The position numbers and the translations under genes are program-made. DNA of 64,000 nt, from the NCBI RefSeq assembly GCF_002115825.1, contig NZ_JFJZ01000001.1, forward strand, positions 186,001-250,000. The letters are read 5' to 3'. Below the pieces are notes generated by a model. It did no database searches, was not told where the DNA came from, and saw only the letters and a program-made list of their open reading frames with translations. This document shows positions 54,526-63,606 of the stretch, piece by piece (position 1 is the stretch's first letter; every line of letters begins with the position of its first letter). The stretch is from Thalassospira sp. MCCC 1A01428 (GTDB taxonomy: Bacteria > Pseudomonadota > Alphaproteobacteria > Rhodospirillales > Thalassospiraceae).

Positions 54526-55434
54526 ATGAAAATAGTCGTTATGGGAGCAGGTGCGGTTGGGTGTTATTACGGGGCGAAGCTGGCGCAACATGGCCACGAT
54601 GTTGTTTTGATCGGCCGGCCCGCCCATGTGCGCGAAATCAATAAAAACGGCCTTTTGTTTGAAAGTGGCGGTGTCCGCACAACGGTTGGCCTTGCGGCCA
54701 GTATTGAGCCGGCGGCGGTAGCCGGGGCAGATATTGTGCTGTTTTGTGTCAAATCAACCGACACGGCCAGTGCCGGGGCGGCGATTGCACCGCATCTGGG
54801 TGATAATGCGGTGGTTATGAGCCTGCAAAACGGGGTGGATAACGCCGAACGGTTGAGTGCGATTATTGGCCGTTTGGTCGTACCTGCGGTGGTTTATGTG
54901 GCCGTTGGCATGGCCGGGGCGGGGCATGTGACCCATTTTGGCCGGGGCGAACTGGTGATTGGCCCTGATGATGCCAGTGATGTGATTGCGCAAACCATGC
55001 GCCCGGCGGGTATTTCGGTGGATATTTCGGAAAATGCCCAGGGGGCGTTGTGGGCGAAAATGATTTTGAATTGCGCCTATAATGCCTTGTCGGCGGTATC
55101 GCGCTTGCCGTATGGCGAGCTTGCAAAAGGCGATGGCGTGATGACGGTGATTGAAAATGTGGTGGCGGAATGCCTGGCAGTTGCCGGGGGGCTTGGTATT
55201 GTTGTGCCGGGCGATGTTGGTGCCGCGGTGGCGGGCATTATTAAAACGATGCCGGCACAATATTCATCAACCGCACAGGACCTGATGCGGGGCAAACCCA
55301 GCGAGATTGATTATCTCAATGGCTATATCGTGCGCAAGGGCGGCGAGCTTGGCGTGGCGACGCCAGCCAACCAGGTTTTATATACGATGGTAAAATTGCT
55401 TGAGATGCAGGCAGATCAACCCTCGAAAGGGTGA
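54526..55434 (+). CDS. Ketopantoate reductase family (2-dehydropantoate 2-reductase)
   Basis: This 302-residue protein has the NADPH fold GAGAVGCYYGAKLAQHG at the start, the conserved VKSTDT and QNGVDN, and WAKMILNCAYNALSAV with the catalytic Lys near residue 185. These are PanE/ApbA features. The enzyme reduces ketopantoate to pantoate in CoA synthesis, though paralogues serve other 2-oxoacids. Start at ATG 54526. It follows the ROK gene by 34 bp, so it may be read with it. No other pantothenate gene is near. Confidence 0.85.
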   Translation: MKIVVMGAGAVGCYYGAKLAQHGHDVVLIGRPAHVREINKNGLLFESGGVRTTVGLAASIEPAAVAGADIVLFCVKSTDTASAGAAIAPHLGDNAVVMSLQNGVDNAERLSAIIGRLVVPAVVYVAVGMAGAGHVTHFGRGELVIGPDDASDVIAQTMRPAGISVDISENAQGALWAKMILNCAYNALSAVSRLPYGELAKGDGVMTVIENVVAECLAVAGGLGIVVPGDVGAAVAGIIKTMPAQYSSTAQDLMRGKPSEIDYLNGYIVRKGGELGVATPANQVLYTMVKLLEMQADQPSKG

Positions 55435-55642
55435 GGCTTGCCGGGTGGGTGATCATACGGGCACCAGCCCATCCTTTCGGTAGAAAACAGGGGTGGTTTG
55501 TAACTGCAAGTGATTATAACTGGACGAGTCGTATAGTTTGGGGTACAGATACGGGTATAAGTAAAATAATAGTCGCCTGAGGTATAGGGCGGCAAACGGG
55601 GCACTTTTTATAACGCAAGATGACCACAGGTAGGGGGCATCT

Positions 55643-56275
55643 ATGGATAACGGGAATTATTCCCTTAATCAGCTGATGCGGTCCAAAGTTGGACGGTTGT
55701 CAGCCTCGGTACGTAAAGCAGGGTTTGGTGCGCGCCAGGGGCGTGCAGGGTGCCTTGTTTTCATTGATCAGTCTTTGGTCGATATCGAAGCGATTGTCTG
55801 GCGGTATGCCGGGATTGCCGAAATTTTTATGATTGGCGCATCGCAAGACGGCCTTGCCGTTATTGGCAATGTGTTGTCGCAACGTACAATGGTGCAGACG
55901 GTGCATGTATTTGGCCGGGCGTGCGACAATGGCATGTGGCTGGGTGAAGCATTGCTCGATACCCCGTGTTTGCGCCGCCATCCGGAAAAATTTCGCAACT
56001 GGCGCAATGGCCTGGCCAATGATGCGTTTTTCTTTTTTCATGGCTGTGCTGTCACAGATCCTTCCTTTGACCAGGTGCTGAGTGCTTCGCTAGAAGCGTT
56101 TACCGGCGCCCTGATCAATGTTGGCAAGGATCGCCCGCAAACAGCGCGGTCGTCTTCTCCTGTTTTCCTCACGACCGATGATCATGCTGATCGTGACGGG
56201 TATTCGTCCGTTATGTCCCGAATTGAACGGCGGTCCGGTGTTGATCGCCGGGGAGAAGGGCGGCGTCGATCCTGA
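55643..56275 (+). CDS. Stand-alone DUF4347-like protein
   Basis: This 210-residue soluble protein has residues 35-140 that follow the DUF4347 pattern: CLVFIDQSLVDIEAIV, AEIFMIGASQDGLAVIGNVLSQ, VQTVHVFGRACDNGMWLGEALLD. DUF4347 usually sits at the N-terminus of very large RTX or cadherin-type adhesins. Here it is alone, followed by a short Arg-rich tail (DRRGEGRRRS). Function is unknown. It could be a remnant of a larger protein or an independent factor. A terminator is found at 56381. Confidence 0.65.
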   Translation: MDNGNYSLNQLMRSKVGRLSASVRKAGFGARQGRAGCLVFIDQSLVDIEAIVWRYAGIAEIFMIGASQDGLAVIGNVLSQRTMVQTVHVFGRACDNGMWLGEALLDTPCLRRHPEKFRNWRNGLANDAFFFFHGCAVTDPSFDQVLSASLEAFTGALINVGKDRPQTARSSSPVFLTTDDHADRDGYSSVMSRIERRSGVDRRGEGRRRS

Positions 56276-56380
56276 TGTTTCCAGCGCGACCCTTTACGCT
56301 ACGGCGTTAAACGGCCCGCGCTCGACCGGCAGGGATGTGGCACGCTCGGGGGAGGCAGAGCCATATTTTGTGCCAGTCAC

Positions 56381-56416
56381 AAAGCCGGAGATCATGAATG
56401 TGGTCTCCGGCTTTTT
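56381..56416. terminator. Terminator between DUF4347-like gene and immunity gene
   Basis: AAAGCCGGAGA (56381-56391) pairs with TCTCCGGCTTT (56404-56414), followed by further T. It ends the DUF4347-like gene, and in the other direction could serve the end of the immunity gene at 56449. Confidence 0.8.
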
Positions 56417-56448
56417 GTTTGGATGATGACTTTACCGGTTCTTTTTTG

Positions 56449-57204
56449 CTAAAATCTACCGTTCTTTTTTAGTTTTACGGCACGCATGCTGAGAGAAAAC
56501 TTTGTGTTAAAAGTACGGACGCCAGCGCCTAGAAAGAAGGCCAGAGTTCCTGCTATTATATATCTGGGCTCAAAATTATCTCGGTATAATTGACTGGTGG
56601 GAATAAGGAAAGGCCCCGTAAGTGCAATAATTCCGCATCCGATAATACCTATTTTGTCGATAAAGTTAAATAAGGTTGGTTGTTCAATTTTTAAAATATT
56701 TTCTGTTCCCTTGTCGCTTGGCGTGTAGTGTATCTTTCCGTCCGGATTGCTTTTGAAATTTTTTTTAAATGCTTCTGTTATCTTTTCATCACTATTTTTT
56801 TTTTGGTCATGAAAATGTATGAATTCAGATAATAGCCATCCTAGTATTACGAAAAAAATTATTATCCAGTGAGTTGAGGCCATTATGAAGCAACATAATG
56901 ACGAAATGTAAAAGTTTCTAAAATGAAAAGGGAATCCAATTAAGTATATGGAAAATGGATGATTTTTTTCAAAAAATAAAAATTTAATTGCGATTGCATA
57001 TAGTGTGTAAATGCTTATTAAGAAGATAACAGTAGTGTATATATAGTTTTTGTTCAGTATTTCGTATTTATAAGATGCCATGAATAATGGAAAGAGTGAC
57101 ATGATTAGAAATAAAGGCATACAGCAGGCAAGAAAGTTAAATCCTGATGCTCGCTCCATTGCTGCTTCTGACATGACAATTTCTTGTCCGTGAATTGTTT
57201 TCAT
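56449..57204 (-). CDS. Membrane protein, probable immunity to the adjacent effector
   Basis: This 251-residue protein is rich in Phe, Ile, Lys and Asn and is clearly more AT-rich than its neighbours, a sign of transfer. Four to six hydrophobic spans are visible, including FLACCMPLFLIMSLFPLF, YTTVIFLISIYTLYAIAI, HWIIIFFVILGWLLSEF and IGIIGCGIIALTGPFLI. No known family was recognised. Its ATG overlaps the stop of the effector gene (ATGA). A small membrane protein encoded right behind a hydrophobic effector is the usual position of an immunity factor that blocks a pore-forming toxin in the inner membrane. This function is inferred. Confidence 0.7.
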   Translation of the reverse strand: MKTIHGQEIVMSEAAMERASGFNFLACCMPLFLIMSLFPLFMASYKYEILNKNYIYTTVIFLISIYTLYAIAIKFLFFEKNHPFSIYLIGFPFHFRNFYISSLCCFIMASTHWIIIFFVILGWLLSEFIHFHDQKKNSDEKITEAFKKNFKSNPDGKIHYTPSDKGTENILKIEQPTLFNFIDKIGIIGCGIIALTGPFLIPTSQLYRDNFEPRYIIAGTLAFFLGAGVRTFNTKFSLSMRAVKLKKNGRF

Positions 57205-58709
57205 GGGGTTCCCTTATATAGACGACTTTGTTCTGAGATTACGTCTAATGCATTGGTTTCGTATCCTGCGGGGATTGTGCCCATTTGTCCTGGTAATCTC
57301 GCAGATGAAACTTGGCCGATAGGAACTTGTCTAGTCGGTACAAGGCTTTGCTTTTTTTCAAGAAATATTTCTAAATCAAATCCGAACTGAGCAGATATCT
57401 CTTTAACTTCATCCGTAACGCCCAAGCTTGCATCCAACGTGTCGAGGACTATTCCAACAAGAACGCCCCCGAAGATGCCCGCGCCAATAATGATATATAC
57501 AGGTAAAAGGAGACCTGCACTGGCAGCAAGTGAAATAGTGACGGCAGCCGATATAGTGGCGGCAAGTGTTGATATTGCTACTTTTGAAATATCAACAATT
57601 AGTTGGCCTGTGAGGTCTGAAAGTTCTCTTTCTCCCTCAGGTTGGGCTAGCCATTCAGCAACGTCAAATGTTCCGACAATTACATACGAAATTATCGGGA
57701 TTCGACCCCCTACGGATTTTAGTGATCCAGCCCAGTTGCGTGAATTTCTAATTGCCGAGCTAATGACGGAAACTTTTGAGTTTGAAGCAGCGTAGGTTGT
57801 GGCGTTCAGAAATTGTCGTACACCAGCATATCCACGAAACGAGAGTAATAAATTGCCGCTCGCGTTCGTCCAGACCTTGCCGAGCCGGATGCCTCCACGA
57901 TGTTTGATTAATTCACGCAGGAAACTTCTGTTCTCGCCTCGTCTTAGCATATCAACCAGTTCTGCTGCCAGGGGGGCTGTGTTCGTGCCTCTCAATGTGA
58001 AGTCGATACTTCCTCCGGTTTTGTCGCTTAAGGCTTGCATTAATGTTGCTTCATCAACAAGGTGCAGGCCGTTTGCAATGGCTAATGCAATAGGGTGAAG
58101 TTCTTCTTCTGTGAATTTTTCGAGGTCAAACGTGCCTTCAGAAAGGGATGGTTTTAGCCATTCTGGTACTTCCAGGGCATAAAGGTCTTCTTCACCCGTC
58201 GGTGCGTCCATAAAACCGTTTTGGATGGCGTGATCTTCGATTTCCGCCAACAGATTGTTACGCGCTACGTAGGTGTCATTATCTGCATTTCCATGCGCAA
58301 TGCGATTTTCATATGTGCGGAGTTGATCCGAATATGTGATAGGCGATGGCATGTCGTATTCGCGTAGCAAGCGAAATGCACGATCCGTACGTGATTCGCC
58401 CGCCGGGGTTAAGGTGCTGTTTGAAGACTCTTCGGGCAATACTCCAACATAAACCCCCACATCTTCCGGCTTGTTTTGGCTGAATTGTTTCAGGTCTTGG
58501 ATCAGCGTGATTTCGCGCGCACCATGTGGGGTGATGGTCAGGCGGTTTGCCGTGCCATCAAGGGAATTGCCAAGTTTGTAAATCAGGTCGGTTGGCAAGG
58601 GGCCCGTATTAAGCCCGTTAACGCTGCATGAAAATGGTGGTGCATCCAGCGGTAACTGGTTGAGAAACAAATTGCCTTTCTGGCAGGGCCTGTCGTTGGT
58701 TATCACCAA
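57201..58709 (-). CDS. Probable T6SS effector with pore-forming-like hydrophobic region
   Basis: This protein of about 490-502 residues has a soluble N-terminal two-thirds (no family recognised) and a long hydrophobic stretch near residues 370-435 with two or more helices (KVAISTLAATISAAVTISLAA, PVYIIIGAGIFGGVLVGIVLD), then a soluble tail. Helical hairpins of this kind occur in colicin-like and other membrane-depolarising effectors. The upstream gene encodes a DUF4123 adaptor and the downstream gene a membrane protein, which is the classical order of a T6SS toxin cassette. Start is uncertain: the longest frame begins with TTG 58709, while TTG 58670 has AAAGG upstream. Activity is inferred. 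Confidence 0.68.
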   Translation of the reverse strand: MVITNDRPCQKGNLFLNQLPLDAPPFSCSVNGLNTGPLPTDLIYKLGNSLDGTANRLTITPHGAREITLIQDLKQFSQNKPEDVGVYVGVLPEESSNSTLTPAGESRTDRAFRLLREYDMPSPITYSDQLRTYENRIAHGNADNDTYVARNNLLAEIEDHAIQNGFMDAPTGEEDLYALEVPEWLKPSLSEGTFDLEKFTEEELHPIALAIANGLHLVDEATLMQALSDKTGGSIDFTLRGTNTAPLAAELVDMLRRGENRSFLRELIKHRGGIRLGKVWTNASGNLLLSFRGYAGVRQFLNATTYAASNSKVSVISSAIRNSRNWAGSLKSVGGRIPIISYVIVGTFDVAEWLAQPEGERELSDLTGQLIVDISKVAISTLAATISAAVTISLAASAGLLLPVYIIIGAGIFGGVLVGIVLDTLDASLGVTDEVKEISAQFGFDLEIFLEKKQSLVPTRQVPIGQVSSARLPGQMGTIPAGYETNALDVISEQSRLYKGTP

Positions 58710-59667
58710 CCGGGAATGCAGCGCGATATTCCAGAATTTCGCTGTCGTTATCTATTGCGGGAGTTATGAGCGTCGAGGTGCCCAGAAATTTATGCAGGTC
58801 ATCTTCGTCGAGAGCCTCAACAAAGGTGGAAATAATGCGCGGGTCGGCAAAGCGGAAATAAACCCAGCGGCCCTCCTCTTCCATCGCGACCCGGGTAAAT
58901 TTTCGGAAATGGGTGCGTACAGTGCGCATATCATCGCGTGAACGGACAAAAATACCGGTTTTTTCGCGCCAATGTCGCGCGAAAAAATCGATGTGGAAGG
59001 CCGGGACACGGTCGCGGTCGTCCCACGCACCGTCAGGGAGTGTCATGTCGATGATATAGGGCGCGTTTTCCCTGAGGTCTTTCGCAGCTTCTCCGTTGAA
59101 CAGCGATTGAAATGGTATATCAAGTACATCATCATCCAAGTCGAACAGGCCGGTAACATTTTTGCGCAAAGCTGAATCCACAATGAAATAGGTATTCAGC
59201 GTTTCTCCATCTGCGGTGGGGCCGAAAAGAAGGTCTTTAAGGGCAGGCGCGATCCATTTTCGTTCCCACGAAGGGATATCAGATTGATCGGGCGGGGGAT
59301 AAAACGAATGTTGTGCCACCATCAGGTGCTCTGCAGGTTCGGTAGGGGAACTTGCTTCTGTTTTGCGACCAAATTCGACCAGATGCCCTGGATGCACAGC
59401 GCGGGCCAATGGCGCTATTTCCAGTGGTGTTGCGTGGCGATTTAGATATTGAGACGCGCTGAGAACGTCTTCTACCCACAAAACCTTCCAGCCTTGTATT
59501 TCTGCCTGTGCTGTCAGGTTGGTGTGAAACGTTTCGGCACTGTTTGCCCAGATAGCGACAAGACAGCGACATTCGCTATTGTCGTCAATATTCTGTAGAT
59601 GGCATTGACCGACCCATGCTTCATGTTCGGTCATGATTTCGCCCATAAAAAATGGAGGCTTTTCCAT
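58618..59667 (-). CDS. DUF4123 T6SS adaptor/chaperone
   Basis: This 349-residue protein has a first domain of about 105 residues (WVGQCHLQNIDDNSECRCLVA, WKVLWVEDVLSASQYL) and a DUF4123 domain from about residue 150 (LNTYFIVDSALRKNVTGLF, WVYFRFADPRIISTFVEAL, compare YFRFWES in the gene at the window start). DUF4123 proteins hold effectors for loading onto VgrG. Its 3' end overlaps the effector gene by 50-90 bp, depending on the effector start. No VgrG, Hcp or PAAR gene is near, so the cassette is an orphan. An alternative start is Met8 or Met12. Confidence 0.78.
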   Translation of the reverse strand: MEKPPFFMGEIMTEHEAWVGQCHLQNIDDNSECRCLVAIWANSAETFHTNLTAQAEIQGWKVLWVEDVLSASQYLNRHATPLEIAPLARAVHPGHLVEFGRKTEASSPTEPAEHLMVAQHSFYPPPDQSDIPSWERKWIAPALKDLLFGPTADGETLNTYFIVDSALRKNVTGLFDLDDDVLDIPFQSLFNGEAAKDLRENAPYIIDMTLPDGAWDDRDRVPAFHIDFFARHWREKTGIFVRSRDDMRTVRTHFRKFTRVAMEEEGRWVYFRFADPRIISTFVEALDEDDLHKFLGTSTLITPAIDNDSEILEYRAAFPVGDNQRQALPERQFVSQPVTAGCTTIFMQR

Positions 59668-60043
59668 TGGGAAAAGCAGAAATACGGGCAGATAAAAATA
59701 TCCGGTCGGCCCGGATGAGGCCGCCGTGCTTTATTGTTTGTTTCATGTCCCAATCAACCGTTTGCCGGTTTTATTTCGTGTCAATCTGGCGAATTTTGCA
59801 TAACAGACTGCAACTTATAATAAATGCATTATTGGTGCTGACAACTATGTTGACGGTTAGTCCATACCCCTGTTCGGAAGTATTGGTTTTGCTTGCTCAA
59901 TGCGAATGGGATAGATGATGAAACTCTGTGTATCCATTATTCGCAAAATTTGGTAATATTGTCGTTCTTATAGGTAGTAAGAACAATCCTGTTTCGGCGA
60001 AGTGTCTGAAACTTAAGGTATTGCGGCTTCTCAGGAGGAGAAA
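59668..60043 (+). other. AT-rich intergenic region
   Basis: About 376 bp without a credible gene, between the divergent T6SS cassette and the repeat-carrying gene. It is richer in A and T than the rest of the window, as expected in a transferred segment. Promoters for both flanking units must lie here. No terminator or inverted repeat stands out. Confidence 0.5.
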
Positions 60044-60658
60044 ATGCATACGGTCGGTGATCAGCATCCCACCCGTAGAAAGGGCGAGGCGAATTATCGT
60101 GGGCCTAATACCACGCGCCTAGTCATAAGTCCGGGCCGCAGACGCGGTGAGCCGAACCATTTGGCATGGACAAAATTCAAGGGTTTGAATCTTGTGGCTG
60201 AGGCGATGGATCAGCAGGATCGTTTTGCCAATGCCAATGCCAATGCCAATGCCAATACGATTGATGGCGATACCGGGGGCGACGCTGACCTTGAGGCCTC
60301 CGGAAACCTATCCGACTGGTCTGAAAATACGTCCGAGATGCTGGGGGCGCTTTCAAATAGTCTTGCCAACCTTCATTCCGTTATCGAGGCACTGCCCGAT
60401 CTGACCCGGCTTTTAAACCTTCTGACCGAGAAGGGCCGGGACGGTGGTTTTGGTGTGGATCATCCGGGGCGACGCAAGGGGGACAGGGCGCGTAACTGGA
60501 CGATTGCCGACGCAGTGGAAATTCATAATTTGTGTTCGGAAACGCGCCGGATGGGACGCAACGGACCAGAGGCGACATCGCGTTATCAAAACCGCCAAAA
60601 GCTGGAGGATGATAATATTCTGCCGCCAACCTATCCGTTCTGGTCGACGAAGGATTAG
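60044..60658 (+). CDS. Hypothetical protein with ANANANANAN repeat
   Basis: This 204-residue protein has a strong ribosome site (AGGAGGAGA) before ATG 60044. It contains three Arg/Lys-Gly motifs (TRRKGEANY, GRRRGEPNH, GRRKGDRARN), a stretch of five Ala-Asn pairs near residues 62-71, and a helical middle part (LGALSNSLANLHSVIEALPDLTRLLNLL). No family was recognised. There is no signal peptide or membrane span. The Ala-Asn run is encoded by five perfect GCCAAT copies (60227-60256), which could vary in number without breaking the frame. Confidence 0.7.
   Translation: MHTVGDQHPTRRKGEANYRGPNTTRLVISPGRRRGEPNHLAWTKFKGLNLVAEAMDQQDRFANANANANANTIDGDTGGDADLEASGNLSDWSENTSEMLGALSNSLANLHSVIEALPDLTRLLNLLTEKGRDGGFGVDHPGRRKGDRARNWTIADAVEIHNLCSETRRMGRNGPEATSRYQNRQKLEDDNILPPTYPFWSTKD
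60227..60256 (+). repeat. Hexanucleotide repeat (GCCAAT)5
   Basis: Five perfect copies of GCCAAT lie in frame inside the hypothetical gene and code for Ala-Asn pairs. Slippage would add or remove pairs, not shift the frame. Confidence 0.95.
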
Positions 60659-60831
60659 CGCGCAACTTGCCATGATGCAGGCAGGATACCCGGCGTTATG
60701 TGAGGGTTGTCTGTCGCGCAGTTGCGACAAGGGGGGCTTTGGGGCAGCGCCAGGTGGTGTTTTGGATAAATTTAGCCAGACGCCCATTGTTCGTCTGTAA
60801 AAAGGGCTGTGCTGGGCCCCGTGCAGTGACA

Positions 60832-61623
60832 TCAGCGAGGCACGTTTAAATAGGTTCCCGGCGTTTTGCCCGTGGCCTTGCGGAACATGGCAATGAAGGC
60901 CGATGTATTTTCATAGCCAAGATCCAGGGCAATTTCTGTGACCGGTCGATGATGAGCCAGTTTTTCCAACGCATATAAAAGACGCAGTTTTTGTCGCCAT
61001 TCACGAAACGGCATGCCGGTTTCGCGCAGGAACAAGCGCGCCAGCGTGCGAGAGGATGCGCCACAATCGCGAGACCATTCCTCGAGCGTGCGGTTATCTG
61101 CCGGATCGGCCTGTAACTGTTCGCAAATACGCGATAGCCGCGCATCTTTGGGCGCAGGAAGGTGCAGATTGGTGGTATGGGCCGATGCCGCCAATTGATC
61201 GAGCAAGACATCAACCAGCCGGCCTTCCGGGCCGTGTTCGTTATATTCGACAGGGAATTTTATCGCGGCCTGAACCAGTTCGCGCAAAAGCGGGTTGACC
61301 TCGATCACCATGCAGCTTTCGGGTAAGCCGGCGTGGGCATCGCGGGCAATGTATATGTGTCGTGCCCGGCAAAATGTGGAATGGGCGACGGCATGGTCAA
61401 TACCTGGCGGTACCCATACCGCGCGCTGCGGGGGGACAACCCAGATACCGGCATTGGTGGTCACGGTCATTGTGCCTTCGCTGGCATAGATCAACTGGTA
61501 CCAGTCATGGTGGTGCGAGCCAACACAATGCCCGGCAGCAACATCATTGATCCGAATATAGATCGGTCGCGGTAAAATATCCGGGCGCGGTCGGGGCGGG
61601 GGTAATTTTTCGGGTCTTAGCAC
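60832..61623 (-). CDS. AraC-family transcriptional regulator
   Basis: This 263-residue protein has an N-terminal cupin region (SHHHDWYQLIYASEGTMTV) and two C-terminal helix-turn-helix motifs (TLEEWSRDCGASSRTLARLFLRETGMPF and VTEIALDLGYENTSAFIAMFRKATGKTPGTY, both by key blocks). The layout is that of AraC regulators that sense a small ligand with the cupin. It is divergent from the MFS gene at 61774 and probably controls it. The start is GTG 61623. Confidence 0.9.
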   Translation of the reverse strand: MLRPEKLPPPRPRPDILPRPIYIRINDVAAGHCVGSHHHDWYQLIYASEGTMTVTTNAGIWVVPPQRAVWVPPGIDHAVAHSTFCRARHIYIARDAHAGLPESCMVIEVNPLLRELVQAAIKFPVEYNEHGPEGRLVDVLLDQLAASAHTTNLHLPAPKDARLSRICEQLQADPADNRTLEEWSRDCGASSRTLARLFLRETGMPFREWRQKLRLLYALEKLAHHRPVTEIALDLGYENTSAFIAMFRKATGKTPGTYLNVPR

Positions 61624-61773
61624 GGGGAAATGTCCTGTTTGCCGTATTCAATGGCAGATTACCGTGAGACAGACGAAAATGACAGGTTTAGTTTGGAGTA
61701 AATCCAGACAACCGGGGCAAACGCCCCTGACCCGTACCCGCCGGGTCTTTGTACCATCAGGAAATTATCGCAT

Positions 61774-63117
61774 ATGCCAACGCCTTATCCAACCCCACGG
61801 ACGCCGGAGATACCCGACGCCCACAACCCGACCGAACCCGATGCCCATGCCCCGGGTAACCTGGCGGCATCGGCCCCCGAAAAAACGGCCTTTATGCCGT
61901 TAACAGCCAATGGCAAAAGTGGCTGGCGGGGTAACCCGGAGATCCTGTTGATTTTAATGGCGACGGCAATGCCATTATCTTTTTCAACATGGATGGCGCT
62001 TTTAAACAATTTTTCGGTCGAAATGGCCGATTTCACCGGTCGTGAAATTGGCATTTTACAGTCTTTGCGCGAAATTCCGGGATTTTTGGCCTTTAGCGCC
62101 ATTTTTGCCCTGTTGATTTTTCGCGAGCAAACCTTTGCCCTGATTTCGCTTATGGTGCTGGGCATTGGTGTGGCGATCAGCGGGTATTTTCCCACCATTG
62201 TCGGGCTTTATTGCACCACTGTTTTAATGTCGATCGGGTTTCATTATTTTGAAACCATGCAACAGGCGCTGTCATTGCAGTGGGTTGCTAAAAATCGAAC
62301 GGCCATGGTGATGGGGCGACAATTATCGGCCAAATCAATTGCCTCGTTGCTGATGTTTGGCGGCGTCTGGGTGATGATGGAAGTTTTTGATATGCCCTAT
62401 CGCGGGGTATATGTGGTCGGTGGTGCGCTGACGATTGTTGTTGCACTTGTGGCCTGGATGGTGTTTCCCAAATTTACCGATGCCCACCCGCAAACCCGCA
62501 AACTGGTGCTGCGTCGTCGCTATTGGCTTTATTACGCGCTGACCTTTATGGCGGGCGCACGGCGCCAGATTTTTACCGTTTTTGCCGGATTTTTGATGGT
62601 GGAAAAATTTGGCTACGATGTTGGCACCATCACCATTCTATATTTGCTAAACCATGCCATTAACATGGTGTTGGCCCCCCAAATTGGCAGGCTGATTGGT
62701 AAATGGGGGGAACGCAAGGCGCTGATATTTGAATATTGCGGGCTGTTTCTGGTCTTTACCGGCTATGCTTTTGTGCAAAATTCGCATCTGGCTGCCGGGT
62801 TGTATGTGGTTGACCATTTGTTTTTTGCCATGGCAATTGCGATGAAAACCTATTTCCAGAAAATTGCGGATCCGGGCGACATTTCCTCAACCGCAGGGGT
62901 GAGCTTTACCATCAATCACATTGCCGCTGTGTTCTTGCCTGCTGCGTTTGGCCTGTTATGGCTGATTTCGCCCAGTGCGGTATTTTTGACCGGTGCGGCT
63001 TTGGCGCTTGGGTCGTTGATTCTGTCGTTTAACGTGCCCCATGACCCGCGACCGGGCAATGAAGTGGTTTTGGGCGGTGCCAATGATGTGGGTGCCATGG
63101 GCCAGGCGGCTCGGTAA
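61774..63117 (+). CDS. MFS transporter
   Basis: This 447-residue protein has a long Pro/Ala-rich cytoplasmic N-terminus of about 45 residues and then about twelve hydrophobic spans. GREIGILQSLREIPGFLAF and LMSIGFHYFETMQQALSLQW mark the first half. The loop GKWGERKALIFEY marks the second. The substrate is unknown. The gene is divergent from the AraC regulator and is followed by a terminator. Confidence 0.85.
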   Translation: MPTPYPTPRTPEIPDAHNPTEPDAHAPGNLAASAPEKTAFMPLTANGKSGWRGNPEILLILMATAMPLSFSTWMALLNNFSVEMADFTGREIGILQSLREIPGFLAFSAIFALLIFREQTFALISLMVLGIGVAISGYFPTIVGLYCTTVLMSIGFHYFETMQQALSLQWVAKNRTAMVMGRQLSAKSIASLLMFGGVWVMMEVFDMPYRGVYVVGGALTIVVALVAWMVFPKFTDAHPQTRKLVLRRRYWLYYALTFMAGARRQIFTVFAGFLMVEKFGYDVGTITILYLLNHAINMVLAPQIGRLIGKWGERKALIFEYCGLFLVFTGYAFVQNSHLAAGLYVVDHLFFAMAIAMKTYFQKIADPGDISSTAGVSFTINHIAAVFLPAAFGLLWLISPSAVFLTGAALALGSLILSFNVPHDPRPGNEVVLGGANDVGAMGQAAR

Positions 63118-63172
63118 TTTTACGTAAGCCGTTCGCGCCGTTTGATTTTTTGGCGTAAACATTCAATTAACA

Positions 63173-63203
63173 AAACGCCTGTTCCCACGAGCAGGCGTTT
63201 TTG
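63173..63203 (+). terminator. Intrinsic terminator after the MFS gene
   Basis: AAACGCCTG (63173-63181) pairs with CAGGCGTTT (63192-63200), and the arm continues into TTT. The T-run ends at about 63203. Confidence 0.85.
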
Positions 63204-63302
63204 TTTGCGTGTTGGCGTCTATTTTCGCAAAATCTTCAAAACCTGACCATCCGAACAAGAATATATTTGTCAGACTGACCATCATTTTCAGGGGTGCATT
63301 AA

Positions 63303-63606
63303 ATGACTTTCTATCGTCCACTGGCGAGCGTTTTTATCGGTCTGTCGGTTAGCCTGATGGCGGGCACAGCCCTTGCCGACAGTTCGGTATCCCTGCGGAT
63401 ACTGGAAACCACCGACATTCATTCGCATCTGGTCAATTACGACTATTACCGCGATGCCGCGTCGCAAACCGTTGGCCTGGCGAAAGATGCCACTCTGATC
63501 AAAAAGGCCCGCGACGAAGCCGACAATGCCATCCTGATTGACAATGGTGACCTTATTCAGGGCAACCCGCTGGGCGACTATATGGCCAAGCGCCACGGCC
63601 TTAAAA
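63303..63606 (+). pseudogene. cpdB: 5' part of cpdB (2',3'-cyclic-nucleotide 2'-phosphodiesterase), interrupted
   Basis: The first 100 codons encode a signal peptide (SVFIGLSVSLMAGTALA), then LRILETTDIHSHLVNYDYY, LAKDATLIKKARDEADNAIL and LIDNGDLIQGNPLGDYMAKRHGLK. These are the CpdB N-terminus with the metal-binding Asp, His and Asn residues. After about 63606 similarity to CpdB ends abruptly, and the frame meets a stop at 63633 after unrelated residues. A full CpdB has about 650 residues. The break coincides with the start of a hairpin-bearing sequence, so the gene is interrupted by an insertion or a rearrangement. The rest of cpdB may lie beyond the element outside the window. Confidence 0.88.

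Noticed and set aside
59652-59918. 88-codon ORF in the AT-rich gap
   Set aside because: It starts inside the DUF4123 gene on the other strand and lacks a ribosome site.
60227-60256. CRISPR-like array
   Set aside because: The repeats are 6 bp, contiguous and without spacers, and lie in frame in a gene. This is a simple tandem repeat.
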